Assembly (NCBI GenBank): GCA_964352785.1 | Contig: CAYGTI010000001.1 | Coordinates: forward strand, 62,001 to 126,000 | Length of the DNA: 64,000 bases | From: JACOMS01 sp964352785 | GTDB lineage: Bacteria; Pseudomonadota; Alphaproteobacteria; Caulobacterales; Maricaulaceae | Reading direction: 5' to 3' | Shown: one piece after another, positions 17,052-25,795 of the stretch | How positions within the stretch are numbered: the stretch's first letter is position 1 | Layout of the letters: every line of letters begins with the position of its first letter | The notes under the pieces: model-generated | What the model was told of the DNA's origin: nothing | Seen by the model: only the letters and a program-made list of their open reading frames with translations | The model's database searches: none | Position numbers and translations under genes: made by a program

Positions 17052-17150
17052 ATGACATTGACCATTTACAAAGTAAAACCTTACTAAGTCTATCATACAA
17101 TGCATAATTTACGCTTGGATGACAGCTTTAACTCATTACCGGAGAGTAAT

Positions 17151-17627
17151 ATGACAGATTTAGCCCTCGGCGACGTAGCCCCTGATTTCACGCTTCCGGG
17201 AGACGCGAGTTCGCCTGTAGCGCTAAGTGACTACAAAGGTAAATATGTTATCGTTTATTTTTATCCCAAAGACGACACACCCGGTTGCACCAAAGAGGCT
17301 ATCGGGTTCACTGAAAAGAAGTCTGAATTCGGTGCTTTAGGCGCAGAAATTATCGGCATTTCCAAAGATACTGCTGCGAAACATGATAAATTCATCGCCA
17401 AACATAATTTGGGTATTCGCCTCGGTTCAGACGAAAAGGCCGGCGTGACCGAAGCTTACGGCGTGTGGGTCGAAAAAAACATGTATGGCCGTAAATATAT
17501 GGGCATCGAACGCGCGACCTTTTTGATAGGCCCAGATGGGAAAATTCTCGAAATATGGCGCAAAGTTCGCGTGAAAGACCACGTGCAGAAAGTTTTCGAG
17601 AGTGTTGAATCGCACGTAGCGGCCTAA
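17151..17627 (+). CDS. bcp: Peroxiredoxin, Bcp/PrxQ type
   Basis: A thiol peroxidase of 158 residues that reduces hydrogen peroxide and organic peroxides in the cytosol. The peroxidatic cysteine is C46 in DDTPGCTKEA. The resolving cysteine found five residues later in E. coli Bcp is isoleucine 51, so resolution must use an external thiol (1-Cys type). The ATG at 17151 follows GGAGAG by four bases; a longer frame from 17100 has no such site. It is followed 24 bases later by the DUF455 gene, with which it may form an operon. Confidence 0.93.
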   Translation: MTDLALGDVAPDFTLPGDASSPVALSDYKGKYVIVYFYPKDDTPGCTKEAIGFTEKKSEFGALGAEIIGISKDTAAKHDKFIAKHNLGIRLGSDEKAGVTEAYGVWVEKNMYGRKYMGIERATFLIGPDGKILEIWRKVRVKDHVQKVFESVESHVAA

Positions 17628-17651
17628 GCGGCGGCAGGAAACCAGTAAATT

Positions 17652-18446
17652 ATGGGACTTTATCAGCAAGCTCTCAGCGCACTACAAACATCTGACCCTA
17701 CCGCGAAAATGATGGCAACAAGAACACTTGCGCAAGACTGGCGCACGTCCAAATTGTGGGGACAACACGTCACAGAGGTGCCGCTTACCCCGTCCCGTCC
17801 CGAGAAGCCCAAGCTTGTATCGCCCGGCGACGTGGCCCGCCGCCGCCTTGGGACTGTCGAAGGACGCTGCGCGTTGCTGCATGCAGTCGCGCACATAGAA
17901 TTTAATGCCATAGACCTCGCGCTTGATATGATTTGCCGTTTCGGAAGCGACCCCCTCATTAATGATAGTCAACGATCAGAGTTTATGGATGATTGGGTCA
18001 GCGTTGCCGATGACGAAGCGAGGCATTACGGCCTGATATCAGAACGCTTAAAAGCGCTCGGATACACCTATGGTGATTTTCCCGCCCACAATGGTCTATG
18101 GGAAGCTGCCATGGCAACACGGCATGACATTTCGGCACGGCTTGCTGTTGCACCTATGGTTTTAGAAGCCCGGGGTCTTGATGTGACACCCGGTATGATC
18201 CATAAACTTAAAAGCGCGGGAGACGCACAAAGCGCACAAATCTTGCATATCATCTACACAGATGAAATCGGCCACGTCGCAATTGGAACAAAATGGTTTC
18301 ATGTTATGTCTAAAAGACAAGGAAAGGCGCCTGAGGACTACTTCAAACAACTCGTAAAATCTCATTTTAAGGGGCACTTAAAACCCCCATTCAACCACGA
18401 AGCGCGCCGCCTTGCGGGAGTTCCAAAACGATATTACGCACAATAA
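17652..18446 (+). CDS. DUF455 ferritin-like protein
   Basis: A 264-residue protein of the DUF455 family, which has a ferritin-like four-helix bundle. Carboxylate/histidine motifs expected of a diiron site are present: HAVAHIEFNAIDLALD, DDEARHY and YTDEIGHVAIG (E and ExxH patterns). Some ferritin-like relatives are tRNA hydroxylases, but the substrate of DUF455 proteins is not established. No signal peptide is seen, so it is cytosolic. It follows the peroxiredoxin gene by 24 bases, which suggests shared expression and perhaps a redox link. Confidence 0.87.
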   Translation: MGLYQQALSALQTSDPTAKMMATRTLAQDWRTSKLWGQHVTEVPLTPSRPEKPKLVSPGDVARRRLGTVEGRCALLHAVAHIEFNAIDLALDMICRFGSDPLINDSQRSEFMDDWVSVADDEARHYGLISERLKALGYTYGDFPAHNGLWEAAMATRHDISARLAVAPMVLEARGLDVTPGMIHKLKSAGDAQSAQILHIIYTDEIGHVAIGTKWFHVMSKRQGKAPEDYFKQLVKSHFKGHLKPPFNHEARRLAGVPKRYYAQ

Positions 18447-18523
18447 GTATAAGTGTATCGAATTGTTTACTTTTTTTGTTGAAATTATAGTAAATAAAGT
18501 CGAAATAACTTGAAAATTGATTT

Positions 18524-19795
18524 ATGTTTAGTCCAATACGTCGGATAACAGTTTCATGGGGACACATGTTTAGTAATCTTTTTGAAGATGGTCGTGCATT
18601 TATATTGCGCTGCTTTCCTGAGCGCCAAATATATTTGCGCTCCGGCGGAGAGGTTAGCTATCATACTCTAAAGACACGCACGCAGGTTATTTTAGCCTCC
18701 ATGGTGGCCATAGTTTTATTTTGGTGCCTACTCACTCTTTTTAATTTGATATGGGGAAACAATCCTCTTCGTACACCTGCCCAGCAAAACAGGCTTGTAA
18801 AAGCGGAATACCAACGCCTTTTAGAAGATGCTGAAGCCCGCTACGACGATGCCCACTTACAGCTCACTCAGCAACAACAAGCGTTTGAGCGCGCGGCGCG
18901 CAGTTTTCAAGAAAAACATGCTGCTTTGGCTGAACTTGTAGGCCAACCTCTCGACTCAGAAGCAATGTCCAGCGTCTTAAGCGATACTGGCAGAACCCAA
19001 GGTCAAGTTCTTATCGCACCCATCGCGCGGGATCCTATTCCGCGCGTCGCACGCAACCCGGAACTCCATTTTACGAGCCTTAATACGGGGACAAATCTGG
19101 ATCAACCCATGTCTAATCTTGGGCGAACTCAAAACGCAATGCTCATTGAGGCTGAAACCAATACTCATCACAAAATAGAAACAAACCGCGCCGTCATCCG
19201 CGCGACAGACCTAGACATTGATGTGATATTAAACGCCGGATTTGCAGGTAAGGGTGGCCCGCTCGTAGAGGTTAGTACGGCATCAGCAACAAGTTTAGAC
19301 GGCATTGAAGATAATACACGGCTCATGAATATCCGGGCAAGAACCGAAGAAGCCAAAAGGCTGGATGAAGCTCTCAAAGCTATTCCGCTTGGCATTCCCG
19401 TCGCGACAGACCATTATAAAACAAGCTCTTACGGGCTAAGAACAGACCCGTTTACAAAACGACCAGCGCAACACCGCGGCATTGACCTCGCATCTTACCG
19501 CATGGCACCGATTGTCGCGACAGCAGACGGGACGATTCAATTCGTGGGCATGAAAGGTGGTTATGGCCGTGTTGTTGAAATTGATCATGGATATGGGTTT
19601 GTGACACGTTATGCGCACATGGCAAAAACCTTTGTAAAACGCGGGCAAGATATAAAACGCGGTGAAAAGATAGGCGGTATGGGGTCAACAGGCCGTAGCA
19701 CATCAACGCATTTGCATTATGAAATTCGTTTCCAAGGGCAGTTCCAAAATCCCGAGAAATTTTTAAAGGCCGGTCGTTATGTTCAGCAAAACTAA
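18524..19795 (+). CDS. M23 (LytM-type) peptidoglycan endopeptidase, membrane-anchored
   Basis: A 423-residue inner-membrane protein with one transmembrane helix at about residues 54-78. A coiled coil follows at about 88-140 (rich in Q, E and A), then a linker, then a C-terminal M23 domain. Zinc and catalytic residues are visible: HRGIDLAS (H and D), YAHM, and HLHYE near residue 395. It would cleave peptidoglycan cross-links in the periplasm. An alternative ATG at 18566 gives a start (FSNLFEDG) nearer to family members. The stop overlaps the bactofilin start by 17 bases; such pairs act in cell-shape control. Confidence 0.9.
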   Translation: MFSPIRRITVSWGHMFSNLFEDGRAFILRCFPERQIYLRSGGEVSYHTLKTRTQVILASMVAIVLFWCLLTLFNLIWGNNPLRTPAQQNRLVKAEYQRLLEDAEARYDDAHLQLTQQQQAFERAARSFQEKHAALAELVGQPLDSEAMSSVLSDTGRTQGQVLIAPIARDPIPRVARNPELHFTSLNTGTNLDQPMSNLGRTQNAMLIEAETNTHHKIETNRAVIRATDLDIDVILNAGFAGKGGPLVEVSTASATSLDGIEDNTRLMNIRARTEEAKRLDEALKAIPLGIPVATDHYKTSSYGLRTDPFTKRPAQHRGIDLASYRMAPIVATADGTIQFVGMKGGYGRVVEIDHGYGFVTRYAHMAKTFVKRGQDIKRGEKIGGMGSTGRSTSTHLHYEIRFQGQFQNPEKFLKAGRYVQQN

Positions 19796-20252
19796 TTCTG
19801 TAAAACCAGCGACAGATGCGCCCCGAAGACCCATACAAAAATCAACCACATCTGTGCCCTCTATTTTAGGTCCAGACATTTCTATCACAGGCGATATTAA
19901 GTCAGATGGAGAAATCCAAATTGACGGTCGCCATGATGGAAACATCATTGCCGCGCGCCTAACGATTGGTGAAAACGGCTCAGTTGTCGGAACGGTAAAA
20001 GCCAAATGGGTTCACATTCGCGGTAAAATAAGCGGCAAAATCAGCGCCAATGTTGTCGAACTTGCGGCATCAGCCAATGTGCAAGCCGATATCATTCAAG
20101 ATCAATTGACGATAGCAAACGGCGCGTTTTTCGACGGAAAATGTACACGGCTGACCAAGACGGCGCCCGCTAGCGCCGCTCCAATAGCTTCACCCCCTAT
20201 TCAAGCCTCTACAACTAAGGCCGTCGACACAAAAACCAAAAGCACCGCTTAG
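19779..20252 (+). CDS. bacA: Bactofilin (polymer-forming cytoskeletal protein)
   Basis: A 157-residue bactofilin. The central beta-helix core, about residues 30-115, shows the family's hydrophobic repeat (ISITGDIKSDGEIQIDGRHD, VVGTVKAKWVHIRGKI, ANVQADIIQDQLTIANGA). It is flanked by short proline- and threonine-rich disordered tails. Bactofilins polymerise without nucleotide into membrane-associated filaments that place cell-wall enzymes. The gene begins inside the M23 peptidase gene, so the two products are likely made together and probably act together, as in stalked or curved alphaproteobacteria. The symbol follows the Caulobacter name and is tentative. Confidence 0.9.
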   Translation: MFSKTNSVKPATDAPRRPIQKSTTSVPSILGPDISITGDIKSDGEIQIDGRHDGNIIAARLTIGENGSVVGTVKAKWVHIRGKISGKISANVVELAASANVQADIIQDQLTIANGAFFDGKCTRLTKTAPASAAPIASPPIQASTTKAVDTKTKSTA

Positions 20253-20255
20253 GTT

Positions 20256-21372
20256 TTAACTGTCTTCTTCGGGTTGGGCGAGCTTAAGTGCCAGTGCTGC
20301 TGCCATAAAGTCATCAAGGTCACCATCCAAAACGGCACTTGTATTTGACGTCTCAACATTCGTTCTAAGGTCTTTAACCATCTGATAAGGCTGTAATACA
20401 TAAGAGCGTATTTGGTGTCCCCACCCGATATCAGACTTAGAGTCTGCTTCGGCCTGAGCAGCGTCTTCACGTTTCTTTAGCTCCAACTCATACAGGCGCG
20501 CTCTGAGCATATCCCAAGCTTGAGATCTGTTCTTATGTTGAGATCGGTCATTTTGGCATTGGACGACAATTCCAGTAGGTTCATGCGTAATACGCACAGC
20601 GCTATCAGTTTTGTTAATATGCTGACCGCCTGCGCCTGAAGCCCTGTAAGTATCAACTCGGCACTCGCTTTCGTCGATATCAACATCAATCGTATCATCT
20701 ATTTCAGGATAAACCCAAACACTTGCAAAACTCGTATGCCGCTTGGCGCTCGAGTCAAAAGGAGATATCCGAACCAAACGGTGCACACCCGACTCAGTCT
20801 TCAGCCAGCCAAAGGCGTTTTCGCCTTTGACCTTGATTGTCGCGGATTTAATACCTGCTTCATCCCCACTTTGTTCCTCAAGGATATCGACTTTCATATT
20901 ATGGGCGTTGGCCCAACGGACATACATGCGTAAAAGCATTTCGGCCCAATCCTGGGCTTCTGTTCCGCCGGCCCCCGGATGTATCTCGACAAAGCAGTCA
21001 TTCCCGTCAGCCTCGCCTGACATCAACGCCAGTAGTTCAGCTTGGGCCGCCTTGCTTTGTAATTTACGTAAAACCGTGGCGGCCTCTTCAAGAAGGCCTG
21101 TATCACCGTCCATATCAGCCAGTTCAGCAAGTTCCCAGGTGTCGGTAAGATCAGAGTGAATATCATTGATATTATTGAAGGCGTTCTCAAGACGGCTACG
21201 CTCTTGCATCAATGTCTGGGCGACTTGCGGATCATTCCAAAGGTCGGGATCCTCGGCAAGCGCGTTTAATTCGGCAAGACGCCGTTCAGCAGGCTCCCAG
21301 TCAAAGACGCCTCCTTAGCAATATTAAAGATTGCTCAATAGAGGCTTTGAAGTGTTCAATATCAGATCGCAT
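20256..21372 (-). CDS. prfB: Peptide chain release factor RF2 with programmed +1 frameshift
   Basis: Release factor 2 (UGA/UAA), 371 residues when the frameshift is taken. Zero-frame reading begins at ATG 21372 and runs 23 codons to CTT-TGA at 21306-21301. The +1 frame from GAC (21302-21300) continues to the stop at 20256. The stop-codon-recognition motif SPF is in VRISPFDSSAKR and the catalytic GGQ in GAGGQHINKT. A simple open frame from 21212 misses the N-terminal 50 or so residues. It starts nine bases after mrcA ends, an operon order usual in alphaproteobacteria. Confidence 0.95.
21297..21315 (-). promoter_or_regulatory. prfB programmed +1 frameshift site
   Basis: On the minus strand AGGAGG stands three bases before CTT-TGA-C, the exact layout of the E. 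coli RF2 autoregulatory site. The internal Shine-Dalgarno, slippery CTT and in-frame UGA let low RF2 favour the shift and high RF2 favour termination. Confidence 0.95.
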
Positions 21373-21381
21373 GCGTCTTCC

Positions 21382-24063
21382 CTAATACAGCCCGTCGTCA
21401 AGATCATCTTCCTTAGGCTCTTTCAGTGCAGGTTTTGGCGTTACAGGCTTCGGGGTTGTGCCCACCGCTCCAGATGAACCATTCGCGACTTCAGTCGGAT
21501 CAGGGGTCTGTGTACCCTCTTCCGGGTTTTCATTATAAATCCCGATGAAAGAGTCGCGGCCGCTTCCCACACGAATAGTGGATGATAGCCCCCCAAGCTT
21601 TGGTTCTGTACCGGGTCTGAAAGCCTCAAGGATAAAATCAGGCGCGCCAATGTAAGACGGCTCGCCAGTATTGCGGTTCACAGGGGCTAAGGTCACGCCC
21701 TCAGGGATACGAAACGGCACGATCGGTTGGTTCTTTAAGGCTTCACCCATAAACTCTTTAAAAATAGGCGCCGCCGCCGTCGCTCCGGCTTCGCCGTTCA
21801 GCGGTCTTGGTGTATCATATCCAACATAGACACCAGCAACGAGATCAGGAGAAAACCCCATAAACCAAGCATCGAGATAATCATTCGTTGTGCCGGTTTT
21901 TCCGCCCAGAGGCCGGCCTAAGGATTTAATGATTTGCCCTGTTCCGTTGTCGACAACGCCTTTAAGCATGTAGACAACCTGATAGGCTGTTACCGGGTCA
22001 ATAATCAGTGTGCGGTTATCCGGAAGCTCAGGCGCCGCGCTTCCAACCCATTCATCGACACGGCAAGTCTCGCAAACTTGATCCCCGCTGACATATATGG
22101 TTTCACCACGGCCATTTTGAACCCGGTCAAGAAGTGTGGGTTTGACCTCTTTACCGCCATTGACAAGGATTGAATAGGCAGTCGCCAAACGCAATAATGT
22201 GGTCTCACCGGCCCCAAGCGCCCATGCCAGTTCCGGCTGAGGACTATCATAAATACCAAAATCACGTCCATACTTCATAATAGGGGCCATGCCGATATCA
22301 TTGGCCAAACGTACAGTCATTGCGTTACGGGATTTTTCAAGGCCCAACCGTAATGTACTTAATCCGTAAAACCGGCCAGCCGCATAGTTACTGGGTTTAT
22401 AGAACCGCTCGCACTCATCTTTCTTGGCACTGTCTTCACCCGTGGTCACCTGCCCGTTTTCTGAGGCTCCGCGAAGCTCAAGTACGCCGCTATCATTTTC
22501 GTCGCATTTGATGTCTTGCCGCTCTATCACAAAAGGCGCATCCAAGACCTGACTGGCAGGTGTAAACCCGTTTTCAAGCGCAGCGGCATATACGAAAGGT
22601 TTGAACGCGGAGCCAGGCTGCCGGCTGGCTTGAGTAGCGCGGTTAAACTGGCTTTGCCCAAAGCTATATCCACCAATGACAGCCAGCAATCGTCCCGTAT
22701 GCGGATCCATTGCAATGAGACTCCCATTTGCCTCGGGAATTTGCTTGAGTGCGTAAGTTTTACCTGCCTCATCTATCGGCGCGGCTAAAATAATATCACC
22801 CGCTTTGACGACATCAGTGATCAATCTTGGAGCGGCGCCCTTTTTACCTGCAGGCAAAGATTTTGCGGCCCAAAGCACACCATCCAAGCTCAGAGTACCC
22901 TCAGCGGGGCGCTCATCATTGTCATCCACTGCAAAGCCGAGCTTAGCGGTATTTTTGCTCGTCTCTAAAACAAGCGCGGCGCGCCAGTCATCAATATCGC
23001 GCGGAGCTTGAAATTCGGAAAGGCGCTTTTTCCAATCTGTGAAATCGTCAAATCGCCCGATGGGACCCCGATAACCGTGGCGGCGATCATAGGCCTCCAA
23101 ACCATTTCGCAGCGCGCGGCGACCCGCAAGCTGAAGTTTGGTATCCAGTGTTGTACGAATAGACAGGCCGCCTTCGTAAAGCTCGTCCTCGCCGTACATA
23201 TCAAAAATTTTCTTGCGGGCTTCTTCAACAAAATACTCAGCCGCCAAATATTCTTCACCCTCAAGCCGGTCTACAACCTCGATATCCTTTGCCTTTGCAG
23301 CTTCAGCCTCTTCGCCGTCCGCATAACCGTCCTCAACCATTCGGCTAAGGACGTAATTACGCCGCCGCAAAGCCCGTGTCTTTTTCTCCGGGTTTGTGAC
23401 TTGATAGTTATTCGGAGCTTTTGGGAGAACCGCTAGATAACCAACTTCTGCCAAATCCAGATCTTTCATCGGTTTTCCGAAATAGTTGAGCGACGCCGCC
23501 GCCACCCCATAAGCGCCGCGGCCAAAATATATCTCGTTGAGGTAAAGCTCTAAGATATGGTCTTTATCCATCGCCTTTTCGATACGTCCTGCGATAACAA
23601 TTTCACGGATTTTACGGGCAATTGTACGGTCGTCTTCAAAGAAATTTTTAGCCACTTGCTGCGTGATGGTTGACCCGCCTTCGAGGCGTTCGTTTTTAAT
23701 GACATGTCCAACATTTGCGAGCATGGCCCGCGCAAACCCTTTTTCATCAAAGCCGTCGTGCTCATAAAACCGCTGATCTTCAGCCGCGACAAAAGCATGT
23801 TGCAGGCTTTTTGGGATGGTTTCTATAGGGACAAAAACACGGGCCTCTTTTTTAAACTCCGTGATCAATTTACCGTCACCAGCGTGAACCCGCGTCATGA
23901 CAGGGGGTTTATATTCCGCAAGGACTTCGACGCTAGGCAGGTCTTTAGTGACTCGAACTACATAAACAAATGCAAGAATCGCGGTCACGACACCCACGAA
24001 TATACCCGTCACCAAAACCCATTTGATGTATTTCCATTGGAACAAATTCAGAATTTTTTTCAT
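21382..24063 (-). CDS. mrcA: Penicillin-binding protein 1A (bifunctional class A PBP)
   Basis: An 893-residue class A PBP that polymerises and cross-links peptidoglycan at the inner membrane. A membrane helix spans about residues 14-36. The GT51 transglycosylase domain contains EDQRFYEHDGFD and GGSTITQQVAKN. The transpeptidase domain has SxxK in RQPGSAFKPF, a SRN-type motif in KSRNAMT and KTGTT near residue 735. The tail is proline- and threonine-rich (NPEEGTQTPDP and later TPKPVTPKPA). It sits between amiC and prfB on the same strand; the 146-base gap from amiC may hold its own promoter. Confidence 0.95.
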   Translation of the reverse strand: MKKILNLFQWKYIKWVLVTGIFVGVVTAILAFVYVVRVTKDLPSVEVLAEYKPPVMTRVHAGDGKLITEFKKEARVFVPIETIPKSLQHAFVAAEDQRFYEHDGFDEKGFARAMLANVGHVIKNERLEGGSTITQQVAKNFFEDDRTIARKIREIVIAGRIEKAMDKDHILELYLNEIYFGRGAYGVAAASLNYFGKPMKDLDLAEVGYLAVLPKAPNNYQVTNPEKKTRALRRRNYVLSRMVEDGYADGEEAEAAKAKDIEVVDRLEGEEYLAAEYFVEEARKKIFDMYGEDELYEGGLSIRTTLDTKLQLAGRRALRNGLEAYDRRHGYRGPIGRFDDFTDWKKRLSEFQAPRDIDDWRAALVLETSKNTAKLGFAVDDNDERPAEGTLSLDGVLWAAKSLPAGKKGAAPRLITDVVKAGDIILAAPIDEAGKTYALKQIPEANGSLIAMDPHTGRLLAVIGGYSFGQSQFNRATQASRQPGSAFKPFVYAAALENGFTPASQVLDAPFVIERQDIKCDENDSGVLELRGASENGQVTTGEDSAKKDECERFYKPSNYAAGRFYGLSTLRLGLEKSRNAMTVRLANDIGMAPIMKYGRDFGIYDSPQPELAWALGAGETTLLRLATAYSILVNGGKEVKPTLLDRVQNGRGETIYVSGDQVCETCRVDEWVGSAAPELPDNRTLIIDPVTAYQVVYMLKGVVDNGTGQIIKSLGRPLGGKTGTTNDYLDAWFMGFSPDLVAGVYVGYDTPRPLNGEAGATAAAPIFKEFMGEALKNQPIVPFRIPEGVTLAPVNRNTGEPSYIGAPDFILEAFRPGTEPKLGGLSSTIRVGSGRDSFIGIYNENPEEGTQTPDPTEVANGSSGAVGTTPKPVTPKPALKEPKEDDLDDGLY

Positions 24064-24209
24064 CGAAACCCGTTTACCTCAAGCACGTCTTGTGTCTCAG
24101 CTATTGCCAATCATTATAAAAAATTTGAGCAAAATATCCGCAAACATAATGGCGTGAATATGACCAAATGACTGATTCAATCGGTGTATAGGCGCTCAAA
24201 AGCGCGGCG

Positions 24210-25421
24210 TCACGGCTTTTGCGTGTCAAAGTAGGTATTTATCGCAGTCACCACGGATGTCATTAGTTTTTTCCTATGTGCGGATGACTTTAATAATTTC
24301 TCATCCTGACTGTTGGATAAGAAGCCCAACTCCAATAAAACTGCCGGAACATCCGGCGCGAGAAGGACGAAATAACCCGCCCGCCGGTGCGAGTTCCCTA
24401 TCAGTTTCGTTGAACCGGATAATTGAGTGATCAAAAGTTCAGCAAACATATCGGATTGTGATTTTGTCTTGCGCTGCGCAAGATCGACTAAAATATCACC
24501 AACCGGATCACTTTGCGCCGTCAAATCCACGTCCATGATCCAGTTTTGTGTGTTGACTATGCCTTTGGAACGGTTCTTAGCCCGGTCCGCCAAAGTATAA
24601 ACCGAGGCCCCTCTCGCTATTTGTGTTTTGGTCGAGTCCGCATGAATAGAAATAAACAGATCGCCACCTCCGGCCCGCGCAATTCGAAGCCGCTCCTCAT
24701 GCGCAATGTAATTATCACCCGACCGCGTCATGAGCACTGTGTAACGTCCCGATGCACTGAGTTGACGGCGAAGTTCCAGCGCGGCTTTGAGCGTAATAGA
24801 TTTTTCATGTGTGCCGCCGCGGCCAATCGCGCCGGGATCCCTGCCGCCATGTCCGGGATCAATCACGATAACTGGTTTGCGTTTGGCTAGGGCCAGAGAC
24901 TTAGTTTGAGTTTGAGTTTGAGGTTGAGGTTGAATCGCTTGCGGGCGGAGCCTCGGGTACGGCACTTGCCCGGCAAAATATCTCGGCTCAGCAAACAATT
25001 GCTCGCGCGTAGGCTGAACGCCCTCTACAATCAAATAAATATGCGTCCCGCTAATATTATGGGACATCATTTTTGCGCCCGCCGCAAGATCAAAAACCAC
25101 TCGAAGACCACTGTTTCCCTGCCGTGCATAACGAATATGACGAACTGCCCCATGGCCGGTCTGATTAATTTGTTGTTCGCTAAGCGCCCAATCCCCTTGT
25201 GACCAATCCAAGACTATCCGCGGGTTTTCACCGCCAAGTTGAAAGATTTTCGGCGAGGGCCCGGGATTGCCTCTCGAAATCGTGACATGAGTCTGCGCGT
25301 CCTGCGTCGTCAGATCGACTCCCGTTACTGTTTCAGCGAAGGCTGAACTTAAAAAGAGTATAAAACCCAATAAGATGGCAGATAAAAGCCGCACAAATGG
25401 TCCCGCTAATAGAGTAAACAA
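24210..25421 (-). CDS. amiC: N-acetylmuramoyl-L-alanine amidase with AMIN domain
   Basis: A 403-residue periplasmic amidase. A signal peptide (LLSAILLGFILFLSSAFAE, cleavage near residue 29) is followed by an AMIN domain to about residue 135. A glutamine/threonine-rich linker (QPQPQTQTQTKS) leads to an Amidase_3 domain. Zinc ligands are seen in VIDPGHGGRDPGA (H), the following HEKS (E) and ISIHADS (H), and the catalytic glutamate is in LLELGFLSN. It cuts the stem peptide from MurNAc during division. It is divergent from rne and upstream of mrcA and prfB. Confidence 0.93.
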   Translation of the reverse strand: MFTLLAGPFVRLLSAILLGFILFLSSAFAETVTGVDLTTQDAQTHVTISRGNPGPSPKIFQLGGENPRIVLDWSQGDWALSEQQINQTGHGAVRHIRYARQGNSGLRVVFDLAAGAKMMSHNISGTHIYLIVEGVQPTREQLFAEPRYFAGQVPYPRLRPQAIQPQPQTQTQTKSLALAKRKPVIVIDPGHGGRDPGAIGRGGTHEKSITLKAALELRRQLSASGRYTVLMTRSGDNYIAHEERLRIARAGGGDLFISIHADSTKTQIARGASVYTLADRAKNRSKGIVNTQNWIMDVDLTAQSDPVGDILVDLAQRKTKSQSDMFAELLITQLSGSTKLIGNSHRRAGYFVLLAPDVPAVLLELGFLSNSQDEKLLKSSAHRKKLMTSVVTAINTYFDTQKP

Positions 25422-25795
25422 AGTGTTGATAGAACGTAGAGCCTAAAAAATAGGTTACCAAGACGGGTGTTTTGGCCTTAATTGTTACAAAATACTTTGC
25501 GCCCCTCTAAAAAATGGTGCACAGAGATGCCACGTTTCGGGTTTGACGGAGCTAATCGTTTTAACGATAGCCGCCCGGTCAACTACACTGAAACGCGAAA
25601 AATGTGCAAAATGCACAATTAACAGGTTAACCATGCACGCAAGCTCACTTCAGAATGTTATGACATCGGAACGATCCGATGCGGAAGCCTGCGTCGTGAA
25701 ACACTCATATTTACAATCACATACGTCCCTCTCTCCCGCTTCCGCAGCCCTTACGGCGCGAGCGCTGGTGCCTTTGGGACATTTTGGAGTTTTAC
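25422..25795 (+). promoter_or_regulatory. Divergent amiC/rne control region and structured rne leader
   Basis: This is the longest non-coding stretch of the window. It holds a palindrome ATCGTT-TT-AACGAT near 25555-25568 and a perfect 7-bp hairpin CATCGGA (25664-25670) with TCCGATG (25675-25681). There is also a long-range 8-bp pairing GCGGAAGC (25681-25688) with GCTTCCGC (25738-25745). A GGAG box precedes the rne ATG. RNase E commonly limits its own mRNA through 5' leader structures, so these may be autoregulatory; that is inference. A short frame from 25543 overlapping rne is not thought to be a gene. Confidence 0.5.
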
